Shown here: piece after piece, positions 7,560 to 13,756 of the stretch | Layout of the letters: every line of letters starts with the position of its first letter | Numbering within the stretch: position 1 is the stretch's first letter | NCBI GenBank assembly: GCA_035541655.1 | Contig: DATKMY010000053.1 | Location: 1 to 13,756, forward strand | DNA: 13,756 nucleotides | Origin: CAIWHR01 sp035541655 | GTDB taxonomy: Bacteria > Pseudomonadota > Gammaproteobacteria > Burkholderiales > Casimicrobiaceae | Direction of reading: 5' to 3' | Notes under the pieces: model-generated | What the model was told of the DNA's origin: nothing | The model's database searches: none | What the model saw: the letters and a program-made list of their open reading frames with translations, nothing else | Translations under genes and position numbers: made by a program

Positions 7560-7738
7560 CGCTCGCCTTCCGCTCCTTTGAGGGTCGCCGGGTCCTCGCC
7601 CGGCTCGTGTGTGAACGGCAGCAGCGCGGCGTCTTCGAAGGCCCGCTTGCGCCCGCCGCCGTAGGCCCAGGCGACGATGCCGACAAAGGCGACGAACGAG
7701 ACGACGGTCATCACGATGCGCAGATCATCGATGTCCAT
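7556..7738 (-). CDS. ccoQ: CcoQ small subunit of cbb3 oxidase
   Basis: A small single-span protein (60 residues from ATG 7738, 63 from ATG 7747) that stabilises the cbb3 complex in species where it has been studied. It has one membrane segment, RIVMTVVSFVAFVGIVAWAY, followed by the family-typical GGGRKRAFEDAALLPF. ATG 7738 is preferred because AGGG lies about 10 bases upstream, whereas it would be only one base from ATG 7747. The latter starts 3 bases after the ccoO stop. The gene overlaps ccoP by ATGA. Confidence 0.93.
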   Translation of the reverse strand: MDIDDLRIVMTVVSFVAFVGIVAWAYGGGRKRAFEDAALLPFTHEPGEDPATLKGAEGER

Positions 7739-7750
7739 GGCGTGCATGCC

Positions 7751-8365
7751 CTAGTTCGTATTCTTGACCAGCGTGCCGAGCACCTGCAGGTAGGCGATCA
7801 GCGCGTCGCGCTCGTTCTTGCCTTCGAGCTCTTCCCTGCCCTTGGCGATCTCGGCATCCGTGTAGGGAACGCCGAGCATCCTGAGCGCGCGCATCTTGGC
7901 TTCGAGGTCGCCGGCGTAGAGCGCGGTCTTCCCCAGCCACGGGTACGCCGGCATGTTGGACTCCGGAACGACGTCGCGCGGCTGATCGAGATGGATGCGA
8001 TGCCACTCGTCGCTGTAGCGGCCGCCGACGCGCGCGAGGTCGGGCCCCGTGCGCTTGCTTCCCCAGAGATGCGGATGGTCGTAGATGAACTCCCCGGCGA
8101 CCGAATAGTGGCCGTAGCGCTCGGTCTCCGCGTGGAACGGCCGGATCATCTGCGAATGGCAGTTGTTGCAGCCTTCGCGGATGTAGATGTCGCGGCCGGA
8201 AAGCTGCAGCGGCGTGTACGGCTTCAACCCGGCGACGGGCTCGGTCGTCGATCGCTGATGGAACAGCGGGACGATCTCGACGAGCCCGCCGACGCTCACC
8301 ACGAGGATGATGAGCACGATCATCAGCCCGAGGTTGCGCTCGATGAAGTCGTGTGTGAGTTTCAT
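7751..8365 (-). CDS. ccoO: CcoO, monohaem cytochrome c subunit of cbb3 oxidase
   Basis: A 204-residue membrane-anchored cytochrome c of the catalytic cbb3 core; it accepts electrons from CcoP and passes them to the haems of CcoN. One N-terminal membrane segment (about 12-34) is followed by the haem c site EGCNNCHSQMIRPF (Cys66, Cys69, His70) and the CcoO signature YGHYSVAGEFIYDHPHLWGSKRTGPDLARVGG in pieces across 84-115. Met138 in SNMPAYPWL is the likely axial ligand. Length is normal. The ATG at 8365 lacks a strong SD. A 61-base gap separates it from ccoN, the largest gap within the ccoNOQP block. Confidence 0.97.
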   Translation of the reverse strand: MKLTHDFIERNLGLMIVLIILVVSVGGLVEIVPLFHQRSTTEPVAGLKPYTPLQLSGRDIYIREGCNNCHSQMIRPFHAETERYGHYSVAGEFIYDHPHLWGSKRTGPDLARVGGRYSDEWHRIHLDQPRDVVPESNMPAYPWLGKTALYAGDLEAKMRALRMLGVPYTDAEIAKGREELEGKNERDALIAYLQVLGTLVKNTN

Positions 8366-8426
8366 GGGCGTCGATTCTTCGTTTCGATGAATGGGGACTT
8401 GAGTGCCGATCGCGATTCGACGGGTG

Positions 8427-9866
8427 TCACGCCTGCGCCGCCGCCGTCGCCGGGATCGGGGCGTCGACGGCCTCCCTGCCGGCGATCGTCTTCCACACGT
8501 TGTAGGCCATGATCAGCATGCCGCTCAGGAACAGAACGCCGCCCACCACGCGAATCGAATAGTACGGATACGTCGCTCTGACGCTCTCGACGAACGTGTA
8601 CGTGAGCGTCCCTTCCGCGGTGAGCGAGCGCCACATCAGCCCCTGCATGACCCCGGCGATCCACATCGACGAGATGTAGAGCACGACGCCGATCGTCGCC
8701 ACCCAGAAGTGCACGCTGATCAGCCGCACGCTGTACATCTCCGTCCGGCCGAAGAGGCGCGGGATCATGTAGTAGATGCAGCCGACGGAGATGAACGCCA
8801 CCCAGCCGAGCGCGCCCGAATGCACGTGCCCGATCGTCCAGTCCGTGTAGTGCGACAGCGCGTTGACGGTCTTGATCGACATCATCGGACCCTCGAACGT
8901 CGACATCCCGTAGAACGACAGCGAGACGATGAGGAACTTGAGGATCGGGTCTTCGCGGAGCTTGTGCCAGGCGCCCGAGAGCGTCATGATCCCGTTGATC
9001 ATTCCGCCCCAGGACGGCGCGAGCAGGATCAGCGAGAACACCATCCCGAGCGATTGCGTCCAGTCGGGAAGCGCCGTGTAGTGGAGGTGATGCGGCCCCG
9101 CCCACATGTACGTGAAGATCAACGCCCAGAAGTGGACGACCGAGAGGCGGTACGAATAGATCGGCCGGCCGGCCTGCTTCGGAACGAAGTAGTACATCAT
9201 CCCGAGGAAACCCGCGGTCAGGAAGAAGCCGACCGCGTTGTGCCCGTACCACCACTGCACCATGGCGTCCTGGACGCCCGCGTACGCCGAATAGGATTTC
9301 ATCGGCCAGAAGCTGACGGGCATCTCGGCGCTGTTGACGATATGCAGCAGCGCGACCGTCAGGATGAACGCGCCGAAGAACCAGTTGGCGACGTAGATGT
9401 GCGGCGTCTTGCGCTTGAAGATCGTGCCGAAGAAGACGACCGCATAGGAGACCCAGACGACGGCGATCAGGATGTCGATCGGCCATTCGAGCTCGGCGTA
9501 CTCCTTCGACGAGGTGAAGCCCAGAGGAAGCGTGACGGCGGCGAGAACGATCACGGCCTGCCAGCCCCAGAACGTGAACGCCGCCAGCGCGTCGCCGAAC
9601 AGACGCACCTGGCAGGTGCGCTGGACAACGTAGTAGGACGTCGCGAAGAGCGCAGAGCCGCCGAACGCGAAGATGACTGCGTTCGTGTGCAGCGGGCGCA
9701 GCCGGCCGTACGAGAGCCACGGAATTCCGTACGTGAGATCGGGCCACAGCAGCTGCGCGGCGATGACGACGCCGACGAGCATGCCGACGATCCCCCATAC
9801 CACCGTCATGATCGAAAACTGGCGGACGATCCTGTAGTTGAACGTCGCGGCCGCGTTCGCGCTCAT
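8427..9866 (-). CDS. ccoN: CcoN, catalytic subunit I of cbb3 cytochrome oxidase
   Basis: A 479-residue, roughly 12-span catalytic subunit that reduces O2 to water at a high-spin haem b3-CuB site and pumps protons. All key residues are present, with numbers two higher than the Pseudomonas stutzeri enzyme after the first His: low-spin haem b ligands His60 (RLRPLHTNAV) and His349, CuB ligands His209, His259 and His260 (GHNAVGFF; GPHHLHYT), the cross-linked Tyr253, haem b3 ligand His347 (TIGHVHSG), and the cbb3-specific Glu325 (MSTFEGPM). The gene is complete and should give active enzyme. The ATG at 9866 has an SD AAGGA 9 bases upstream. It is the first of the ccoNOQP block, behind its own FNR-type promoter. 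Confidence 0.98.
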   Translation of the reverse strand: MSANAAATFNYRIVRQFSIMTVVWGIVGMLVGVVIAAQLLWPDLTYGIPWLSYGRLRPLHTNAVIFAFGGSALFATSYYVVQRTCQVRLFGDALAAFTFWGWQAVIVLAAVTLPLGFTSSKEYAELEWPIDILIAVVWVSYAVVFFGTIFKRKTPHIYVANWFFGAFILTVALLHIVNSAEMPVSFWPMKSYSAYAGVQDAMVQWWYGHNAVGFFLTAGFLGMMYYFVPKQAGRPIYSYRLSVVHFWALIFTYMWAGPHHLHYTALPDWTQSLGMVFSLILLAPSWGGMINGIMTLSGAWHKLREDPILKFLIVSLSFYGMSTFEGPMMSIKTVNALSHYTDWTIGHVHSGALGWVAFISVGCIYYMIPRLFGRTEMYSVRLISVHFWVATIGVVLYISSMWIAGVMQGLMWRSLTAEGTLTYTFVESVRATYPYYSIRVVGGVLFLSGMLIMAYNVWKTIAGREAVDAPIPATAAAQA

Positions 9867-9883
9867 CGCTCGAGTTCCTTCAT
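9863..9883 (-). CDS. Possible six-codon upstream ORF (MKELER) overlapping the ccoN start
   Basis: An ATG at 9883 opens a six-residue reading frame, MKELER, whose TGA stop overlaps the ccoN ATG as ATGA. The ccoN SD lies inside it. GGGGA sits about 9 bases upstream of this ATG, so it could be translated and could couple or tune ccoN initiation. It is too short to test by codon use, and chance occurrence is quite possible. Confidence 0.25.
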   Translation of the reverse strand: MKELER

Positions 9884-9898
9884 CGCTTTTCGTCCCCG

Positions 9899-9917
9899 CC
9901 CTCGAAATTTCCCTCGA
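9899..9917. repeat. Seven-base direct repeat in the ccoN leader
   Basis: CCCTCGA occurs at 9899-9905 and again at 9911-9917, separated by AATTT (period 12). The pair lies right after the predicted ccoN transcription start (near 9917). It could be an operator for a second regulator or an mRNA element. No known motif was recognised. Confidence 0.35.
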
Positions 9918-9923
9918 CCGTCG

Positions 9924-9965
9924 ATGCTATCGACCGGCGCCGCGCCGTCGATTGACGCAGGTCAA
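9924..9965 (-). promoter_or_regulatory. FNR/Anr-type promoter of ccoNOQP
   Basis: The palindrome TTGACGCAGGTCAA (9952-9965) is followed on the minus strand by TAGCAT (9929-9924, 4 of 6 to TATAAT), beginning 29.5 bases from the box centre. This predicts transcription from about 9917, with the box near -41.5 and a leader of about 50 bases before ccoN. The box overlaps the stop codon of ccoS, so the oxidase genes have their own low-oxygen promoter within the larger cluster. FNR/Anr activation of ccoNOQP is well established in Proteobacteria. Confidence 0.85.
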
Positions 9966-10111
9966 CTCGGCGAGTCGTCGTCCGAAAGGATCCTGTGCGC
10001 GGGCCCTTCGAGATCGTCGAACTGTCCCGAGCGCACCGACCACCAGAACGCGGCGCCGATCAGGAAAACGAGCGTGACCGACAACGGAACGAGCAGGTAC
10101 AGGATGTCCAT
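9962..10111 (-). CDS. ccoS: CcoS cbb3 oxidase maturation protein
   Basis: A 49-residue single-span protein, typical in size and pattern for CcoS/FixS: MDILYLLVPLSVTLVFLIGA forms the membrane segment, followed by the family signature FWWSVRSGQFDDLEGPAHRILSDDD split across residues 22-46. CcoS is required for maturation of CcoN cofactors (haems and CuB). Its ATG overlaps the ccoI stop as TAATG, indicating strict translational coupling to ccoI. The stop codon lies within the FNR box of the ccoN promoter. Confidence 0.96.
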   Translation of the reverse strand: MDILYLLVPLSVTLVFLIGAAFWWSVRSGQFDDLEGPAHRILSDDDSPS

Positions 10112-12705
10112 TACGCCGGGCTCGATTCGATCGAAGTGCGCTGGCCGGTCTCGCATGCCGCAACCTTCGCGGCGGATGCGCGTTCGCGCGGTGGAACGCG
10201 CGCGAGCCGCAGCGCGTTGGCGACGACCAGCAGCGAAGAGACCGACATTCCGAGCGCGGCCGCGAGCGGCGTGAGGTGCCCCGTCGCCGCTAGCGGAATC
10301 GCAATCGCGTTGTAGCCGAACGCCCATCCGAGATTCTGGCGGATCACGCGCAGCGTCCGCCGCGCGCTGGCGATCGATTCGGCGATGCGCGTCGGATCGT
10401 CGTCGGCGACGATCACGTCCGCCGTCCATTGCGTGAGCGCCGACGCGCTGCCGAAGGACAGTGAAACGTCGGCGCGCGCGAGACCGGGCGCGTCGTTGAT
10501 GCCGTCGCCGACCATCGCAACGACGGCCCCGTTTCGCTGCAGCGACGCGATTTCGGCGAGCTTGTCCGCGGGTTTCGCGTTGCCCCGATACGTCGCAATC
10601 CCGAGGGCACGCGCGACGTGCTCGACCGTCTCGTTGCGGTCGCCGGAGAGGAGCGAGGTCGAAATCCCCAGGGTCGCGAGCCTCGCGACGAGCTCCCGTG
10701 CGCCGGGCCGAATCGCGTCGCTGAAGGTGAACATCGCGACGCATTCGCGCTCGTCGCCAAGCGCGACGGCGATCGCGTCGGGGGCAACGACGCGCCCGAG
10801 CCCGGTCGGCGTGCACCCATGCAGCTCGCGAGCCCACTCGGGGCGCCCGAACCTGTAGCGATTCCCGGCGACGACACCCTCGACGCCGTTGCCCGGGACG
10901 GCGACGACGTCGTGGGCAATCGCCGCCGGTGCGCCGGCGCATTGCAGCGCCTGCGCGATCGGGTGCGTGCACCCGACTTCCAGTGCGGAGGCGATCGCGA
11001 TGCAGCGGGCAGGATGGCTGCGGGCGAGCGGGTCGACGCCGCTGAGCGACAGCCGTCCCTCGGTCAGCGTGCCGGTCTTGTCGAGCACGACGTGTGTGAC
11101 GCGCGCCAGCGCTTCCCAGGCGTCGCTGCGCACGGCAAAGGTGCGGCGCCGCCCCGCCGCGCCGGCGGCTGCCGCGAGCGCCGCGGGCGTCGCGAGCGAC
11201 AGCGCGCACGGGCAGCTCACGACGAGCACGGCCACCGTCACCATCAGCGCCCGCGCAGGCTCGATGTACCACCACGCCAATCCCGTCACCGCAGCGATCG
11301 CGAGCAGCACGGCGACGAATCGGCTCGCGACACGATCGGCGATCTGCGCGACCCGCGGCCTCGCGGTGGCCGCGGTCTCGATCATCCGCACGAGCGCCGC
11401 GATCGTGGTCGCCTCGCCGGCGGCATCGACGCGCACCACGAGCGGGCTCTCGCGATTGATCGACGCGGCGAGGACGCGATCGCCAGCGGTCTTCGCGCGC
11501 GGCCGGCTCTCGCCGGTGAGCATCGCCTCTTCGACGCTCGATCGGCCCTCGACGATCGTTCCGTCCGCGGCGATGGAAGCGCCCGCTGCGACGCGTATCA
11601 GGTCCCCCGCCTTCAACCGATGCGCAGCGACGGTCTCGCTTCGCGTCCCGTCGCGCGGGTCGAGCAGCCGCTCGGCGGTCTGCGGAAGATCGTGGGCGAT
11701 CGCCTCGATCGCATCGCCGGCGCGCCGCCGCACCCGCAGCTCGAACAGGCGCGCGACGAGCAGCAGCGCGACGAACATCGTCACGGAGTCGTAGTACGCC
11801 GGACCGCCGCCCCCGAGGGTCGACCACGCGCTCGCCGCGAACGCGGCGCCGATGCCGATCGCGACGGGAACGTCCATGCCGAGACGGCGCACGCGGACGC
11901 TGCGCCACGCGCCGACGAAGAACGGCGTCGCGCAGTAGAGCATCACCGGCAGCGTCAACGCGAGGCTTGCCCAGTCGAGCAACGCCCTGTATTCAGGATC
12001 GACGCCGTCGCGACTCGTGTACGTCGGCAGCGCCAGCATCATCACCTGCATCATCGCGAGCACTGCAATCGCGCTGCGCGCGAGCAGCGCCTGCCACTCG
12101 CGGCGCGCCTGGGTTTCGCGGCGCACCGGATCGTAGGGGTGCGCGCGATAGCCGATCGCGGAAACGGCGCCGAGCAGCCCCGCAAGCGTCGCGCAGCGCG
12201 AATCCCAACGGATGCGCGCACGTTGTGTCGCGAGGTTCACGGCGACCTGCAGGACGCCCGGGCGGCGCGCCAGGTAGCTTTCGATCAGCCAGACGCACGC
12301 GCCGCAATGGATGCCTTCGAGCAGCAGTGATATCTCCCGCGTATCGCCGGCGAGATGCCCGACGAGCCCCCCCGCTTCAGCGCTATCCGCGATCAACGCC
12401 AGCTCGTGGTCGCTCTCCGGCTCGGCGAGTCCGCGAACTTCAGCCGCCTCGCGGCGCCGATAGAATCGGGCGAGACCGGCGGCCTGGATCGTCTGCGCGA
12501 CCGCCAGACATCCGGCACAGCAGAACAGGCGCTCGCGGCCATCGATGATCGTGCGCCACGGCGACGACGGAGAGTTCGTCTCCCCGCAGTGAAAGCAGAT
12601 GCGCGCGTCGTCCGTGTCGGATCTGCAGTCGGCAGTGCCGGCGGAGCCGCAAAGGGGGTCGCGACCCGGCTCCGCGGCCGCGATCGCCGTGGAAGGCGCA
12701 ACCAT
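10111..12705 (-). CDS. ccoI: CcoI/FixI copper-exporting P1B-type ATPase for cbb3 assembly
   Basis: An 864-residue P-type ATPase that moves Cu(I) out of the cytoplasm to supply CuB for the oxidase. In order it shows an N-terminal metal-binding module (CFHC 37-40, CCAGC 62-66), a heavy-metal-associated domain with GIHCGACVWLIE (Cys134, Cys137), membrane segments, the actuator TGES (397-400), the Cu(I)-transport motif CPC (498-500), the phosphorylation site DKTGT (542-546, Asp542), the HP motif (581-582) and GDGINDAP (733-740). It ends TAA overlapping ccoS. About 35 residues precede the first CFHC, somewhat long for the family. The start is taken at ATG 12705. An in-frame TTG at 12753 lies inside the FNR box and cannot be used from that promoter. 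A TTG at 12714 has a strong SD (GGAGG, 12725-12729) 10 bases upstream and is the main alternative. Confidence 0.96.
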   Translation of the reverse strand: MVAPSTAIAAAEPGRDPLCGSAGTADCRSDTDDARICFHCGETNSPSSPWRTIIDGRERLFCCAGCLAVAQTIQAAGLARFYRRREAAEVRGLAEPESDHELALIADSAEAGGLVGHLAGDTREISLLLEGIHCGACVWLIESYLARRPGVLQVAVNLATQRARIRWDSRCATLAGLLGAVSAIGYRAHPYDPVRRETQARREWQALLARSAIAVLAMMQVMMLALPTYTSRDGVDPEYRALLDWASLALTLPVMLYCATPFFVGAWRSVRVRRLGMDVPVAIGIGAAFAASAWSTLGGGGPAYYDSVTMFVALLLVARLFELRVRRRAGDAIEAIAHDLPQTAERLLDPRDGTRSETVAAHRLKAGDLIRVAAGASIAADGTIVEGRSSVEEAMLTGESRPRAKTAGDRVLAASINRESPLVVRVDAAGEATTIAALVRMIETAATARPRVAQIADRVASRFVAVLLAIAAVTGLAWWYIEPARALMVTVAVLVVSCPCALSLATPAALAAAAGAAGRRRTFAVRSDAWEALARVTHVVLDKTGTLTEGRLSLSGVDPLARSHPARCIAIASALEVGCTHPIAQALQCAGAPAAIAHDVVAVPGNGVEGVVAGNRYRFGRPEWARELHGCTPTGLGRVVAPDAIAVALGDERECVAMFTFSDAIRPGARELVARLATLGISTSLLSGDRNETVEHVARALGIATYRGNAKPADKLAEIASLQRNGAVVAMVGDGINDAPGLARADVSLSFGSASALTQWTADVIVADDDPTRIAESIASARRTLRVIRQNLGWAFGYNAIAIPLAATGHLTPLAAALGMSVSSLLVVANALRLARVPPRERASAAKVAACETGQRTSIESSPA

Positions 12706-12712
12706 GGCGAGC

Positions 12713-12753
12713 AATATAGCCACGCCTCCTCGCCCGCTCTTGACCGAGGTCAA
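12713..12753 (-). promoter_or_regulatory. FNR/Anr-type promoter of ccoI-ccoS
   Basis: The palindrome TTGACCGAGGTCAA (12740-12753) is followed on the minus strand by TATATT (12718-12713, 5 of 6 to TATAAT), 28.5 bases from the box centre. Transcription would begin around 12705-12706, at the ccoI ATG itself, predicting a leaderless message. The box lies 29 bases beyond the hemerythrin stop codon. Confidence 0.8.
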
Positions 12754-12781
12754 TCGGGCGGCATTCGGCCCCGCGCTCGGC

Positions 12782-13408
12782 CTAATGCTTGCGCCGCGTC
12801 TCGGTCTCCGGACCCAGGCCGATGGGCGTGGGCGCCAGGTTGACGATGCGCCTGAACAGGCTGCGGAATTCGGTGCCGGCGTCGATGCCCACGAGAGGAT
12901 CGGCGTGGCCGAGGAAGGCCTCGTCGATCGCAGACCAATCCTCCGGGGTCAGGTGCTCCTTCGCGAGCGGGAGGACTTCCTTCTCCTCGGCACCCATGTG
13001 CTTCCAGTGGAAGTCCGCGTAGTCGTCGACCGCCGCCGCGAAGAACGGGAACTCGTCGTCGCCACCCGCCTGGTAGCGCGCGAGCGCCTGCTCGAGCGTT
13101 CTGATCTTGTGCGCGCCGATTCGATGCTCCTCCTCGAGTCGATCGAGGAGCCCGCCGGCCTGCGGCCAGCGCTGGCGCAGCAGCCGAAACAGGTATCGAT
13201 CCTCCTTCGGGTGATGGAAGCGCTCGGGGAACGCGTCGATGTAGTAGACCATCGCTGCGAACGCCTCGAAGCTGGGTTTCGCGCCGCGCTCGCGAATCTC
13301 GCGAACCATGTGCAGCATGCCGTGGAGAACGGCGGCAAGCGAGCGGTGTTCGTCCTCGATGATGCGCAGAGCCTGAATTCTCTTCTCCCGTTCTCGTCGG
13401 CGCGCCAA
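12782..13408 (-). CDS. Hemerythrin-domain (HHE) protein
   Basis: A protein of up to 208 residues, mostly helical, with the hemerythrin HHE arrangement of diiron ligands: His21 (EDEHRSL), His65/66 and Glu69 (FHHPKED), His95 (EEEHRIGAH), His134/137 and Glu141-144 (HWKHMGAEEKEV). Such proteins bind O2, NO or related species through a non-haem diiron site, or act in sensing and iron or nitrosative stress. The spacing, with a long C-terminal extension, is of the bacterial cytoplasmic type, and no signal or membrane segment is seen. The only canonical start in the frame is TTG 13408. The promoter geometry and a good SD (GGGAGAAG, 13382-13389) instead point to an ATT codon at 13378, giving a 198-residue protein starting at the conserved IQALRIIEDEH. 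It precedes ccoI on the same strand. Confidence 0.88.
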   Translation of the reverse strand: MARRREREKRIQALRIIEDEHRSLAAVLHGMLHMVREIRERGAKPSFEAFAAMVYYIDAFPERFHHPKEDRYLFRLLRQRWPQAGGLLDRLEEEHRIGAHKIRTLEQALARYQAGGDDEFPFFAAAVDDYADFHWKHMGAEEKEVLPLAKEHLTPEDWSAIDEAFLGHADPLVGIDAGTEFRSLFRRIVNLAPTPIGLGPETETRRKH

Positions 13409-13411
13409 AAC

Positions 13412-13454
13412 ATCCTAACGGCACCTGGCGCCTGCTCGCGTTGATGCGCGTCAA
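13412..13454 (-). promoter_or_regulatory. FNR/Anr-type promoter of the hemerythrin gene
   Basis: The box TTGATGCGCGTCAA (13441-13454) is followed on the minus strand by TAGGAT (13417-13412, 4 of 6 to TATAAT), 30.5 bases from the box centre. Transcription is predicted from about 13405, which leaves a leader of about 27 bases to the ATT at 13378 but starts downstream of the TTG at 13408. The box lies within the roughly 100-base gap after the ABC transporter gene. Confidence 0.72.
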
Positions 13455-13512
13455 GCCGCCGGTGGCAGCACGGCAGCGACGCCGCCAAACCGGCCGGTTC
13501 CGGGGCAGCCCG

Positions 13513-13756
13513 TCAATGGAGGATCTTCGTGAGGAACGCCCGGGTGCGCTCGTGGACCGGACTCGCGAAAAACTGCGCGGGCGGCGCGACCTCGACGATC
13601 CGTCCTTGATCCATGAATATCACGCGGTCGGCGACCCGTCTGGCGAATCCCATTTCGTGCGTAACGCACACCATCGTCATTCCGTCCGAGGCTAGCGATA
13701 TCATCGTCTCCAGAACCTCGTTGACCATCTCCGGATCGAGCGACGACGTGGGCTCG
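13513..13756 (-). CDS. Polar amino acid ABC transporter ATP-binding protein (C-terminal part)
   Basis: The last 80 residues of an ABC ATPase of the GlnQ/GltL/ArtP type, which powers uptake of polar amino acids through a membrane permease. The visible part begins EPTSSLDPEMVNEVLE, the end of Walker B and the D-loop, and continues with the switch His of CVTHEMGFARRVADRVIFMD and the family C-terminus ending FLTKILH. The Walker A and signature motifs lie beyond the right edge. It ends with TGA at 13513. It is on the same strand as the hemerythrin and cbb3 genes but is functionally unrelated and probably ends a separate operon. The exact substrate cannot be told from this part. Confidence 0.93.
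   Translation of the reverse strand, partial: EPTSSLDPEMVNEVLETMISLASDGMTMVCVTHEMGFARRVADRVIFMDQGRIVEVAPPAQFFASPVHERTRAFLTKILH

Noticed and set aside
8403..10274. Very long open frame (623 codons) on the plus strand opposite ccoN and ccoS
   Set aside because: It is antisense to ccoN, whose catalytic residues are all intact. The translation is low-complexity, rich in Arg/Asp/His, as expected from the mirror of a high-GC gene.
9962..11908. 648-codon minus-strand frame overlapping ccoI
   Set aside because: Only its last 49 codons are real (ccoS). The rest is an Arg-rich alternative frame of the ccoI coding sequence.
12706..12753. TTG at 12753 as the ccoI start
   Set aside because: This TTG is part of the FNR box palindrome, upstream of the predicted -10, so it cannot lie on a transcript from that promoter.
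13488..13499. Perfect 12-base palindrome AACCGGCCGGTT after the ABC transporter gene
   Set aside because: It has no room for a loop beyond four bases and no T-run, so it is weak as a terminator. Palindromes of C and G are common at this GC content.
1..13756. Search for tRNA or rRNA genes, CRISPR arrays, insertion sequences or attachment sites
   Set aside because: No regularly spaced repeats, transposase-like proteins, terminal inverted repeats or cloverleaf-like segments were seen by eye. Coding density leaves almost no room for them.

Overview
The window is high-GC DNA packed with genes on the minus strand. It carries the cbb3-type (high-affinity) cytochrome oxidase locus of a Proteobacterium. 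The order hemerythrin - ccoI - ccoS - ccoN - ccoO - ccoQ - ccoP - (DUF2189) - ccoG - ccoH, followed by a small membrane protein and an HCxxMCGG membrane protein, together with oxygen-independent hemN, resembles Betaproteobacteria (Burkholderiales-like). That placement is inferred from gene order and protein style; no rRNA or other taxonomic marker is present.

Layout from left to right. 1-1391 (+) is hemN, missing only its N-terminus. 1452-2456 (-) is a catechol 2,3-dioxygenase-like extradiol dioxygenase, convergent with hemN. 2562-5668 (-) holds the accessory and assembly block: a TauE/SafE-like membrane protein, a small membrane protein, ccoH and ccoG. 5724-6539 (-) is a DUF2189 integral membrane protein. 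6606-9866 (-) holds the structural genes ccoP, ccoQ, ccoO and ccoN. 9962-12705 (-) holds ccoS and the copper P-type ATPase ccoI. 12782-13408 (-) is a hemerythrin-domain protein. 13513-13756 (-) is the C-terminal part of an amino-acid ABC transporter ATPase that runs off the right edge. No gap between genes exceeds about 105 bases.

The most informative non-coding signal is a set of four near-identical FNR/Anr-type boxes (TTGAC-N4-GTCAA, one TTGAT-N4-GTCAA). They precede the dioxygenase, ccoN, ccoI and the hemerythrin gene. Each is followed on the minus strand, about 29-30 bases from the box centre, by a plausible -10 element, the geometry of a class II FNR-activated promoter (box near -41.5). 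The window therefore looks like a compact low-oxygen regulon with at least four promoters. It makes the oxidase (CcoNOQP), delivers copper (CcoI, CcoG, perhaps the TauE/SafE protein), assembles the complex (CcoS, CcoH), may supply haem without oxygen (HemN), and adds an oxygen/diiron protein (hemerythrin) and an oxygen-consuming ring-cleavage enzyme.

The core locus is a known system. The points worth a second look are the anaerobox before an extradiol dioxygenase, promoter geometry implying a leaderless ccoI mRNA and a non-canonical ATT start for the hemerythrin gene, a six-codon upstream ORF and a direct repeat in the ccoN leader, and a DUF2189 gene inserted between ccoP and ccoG.
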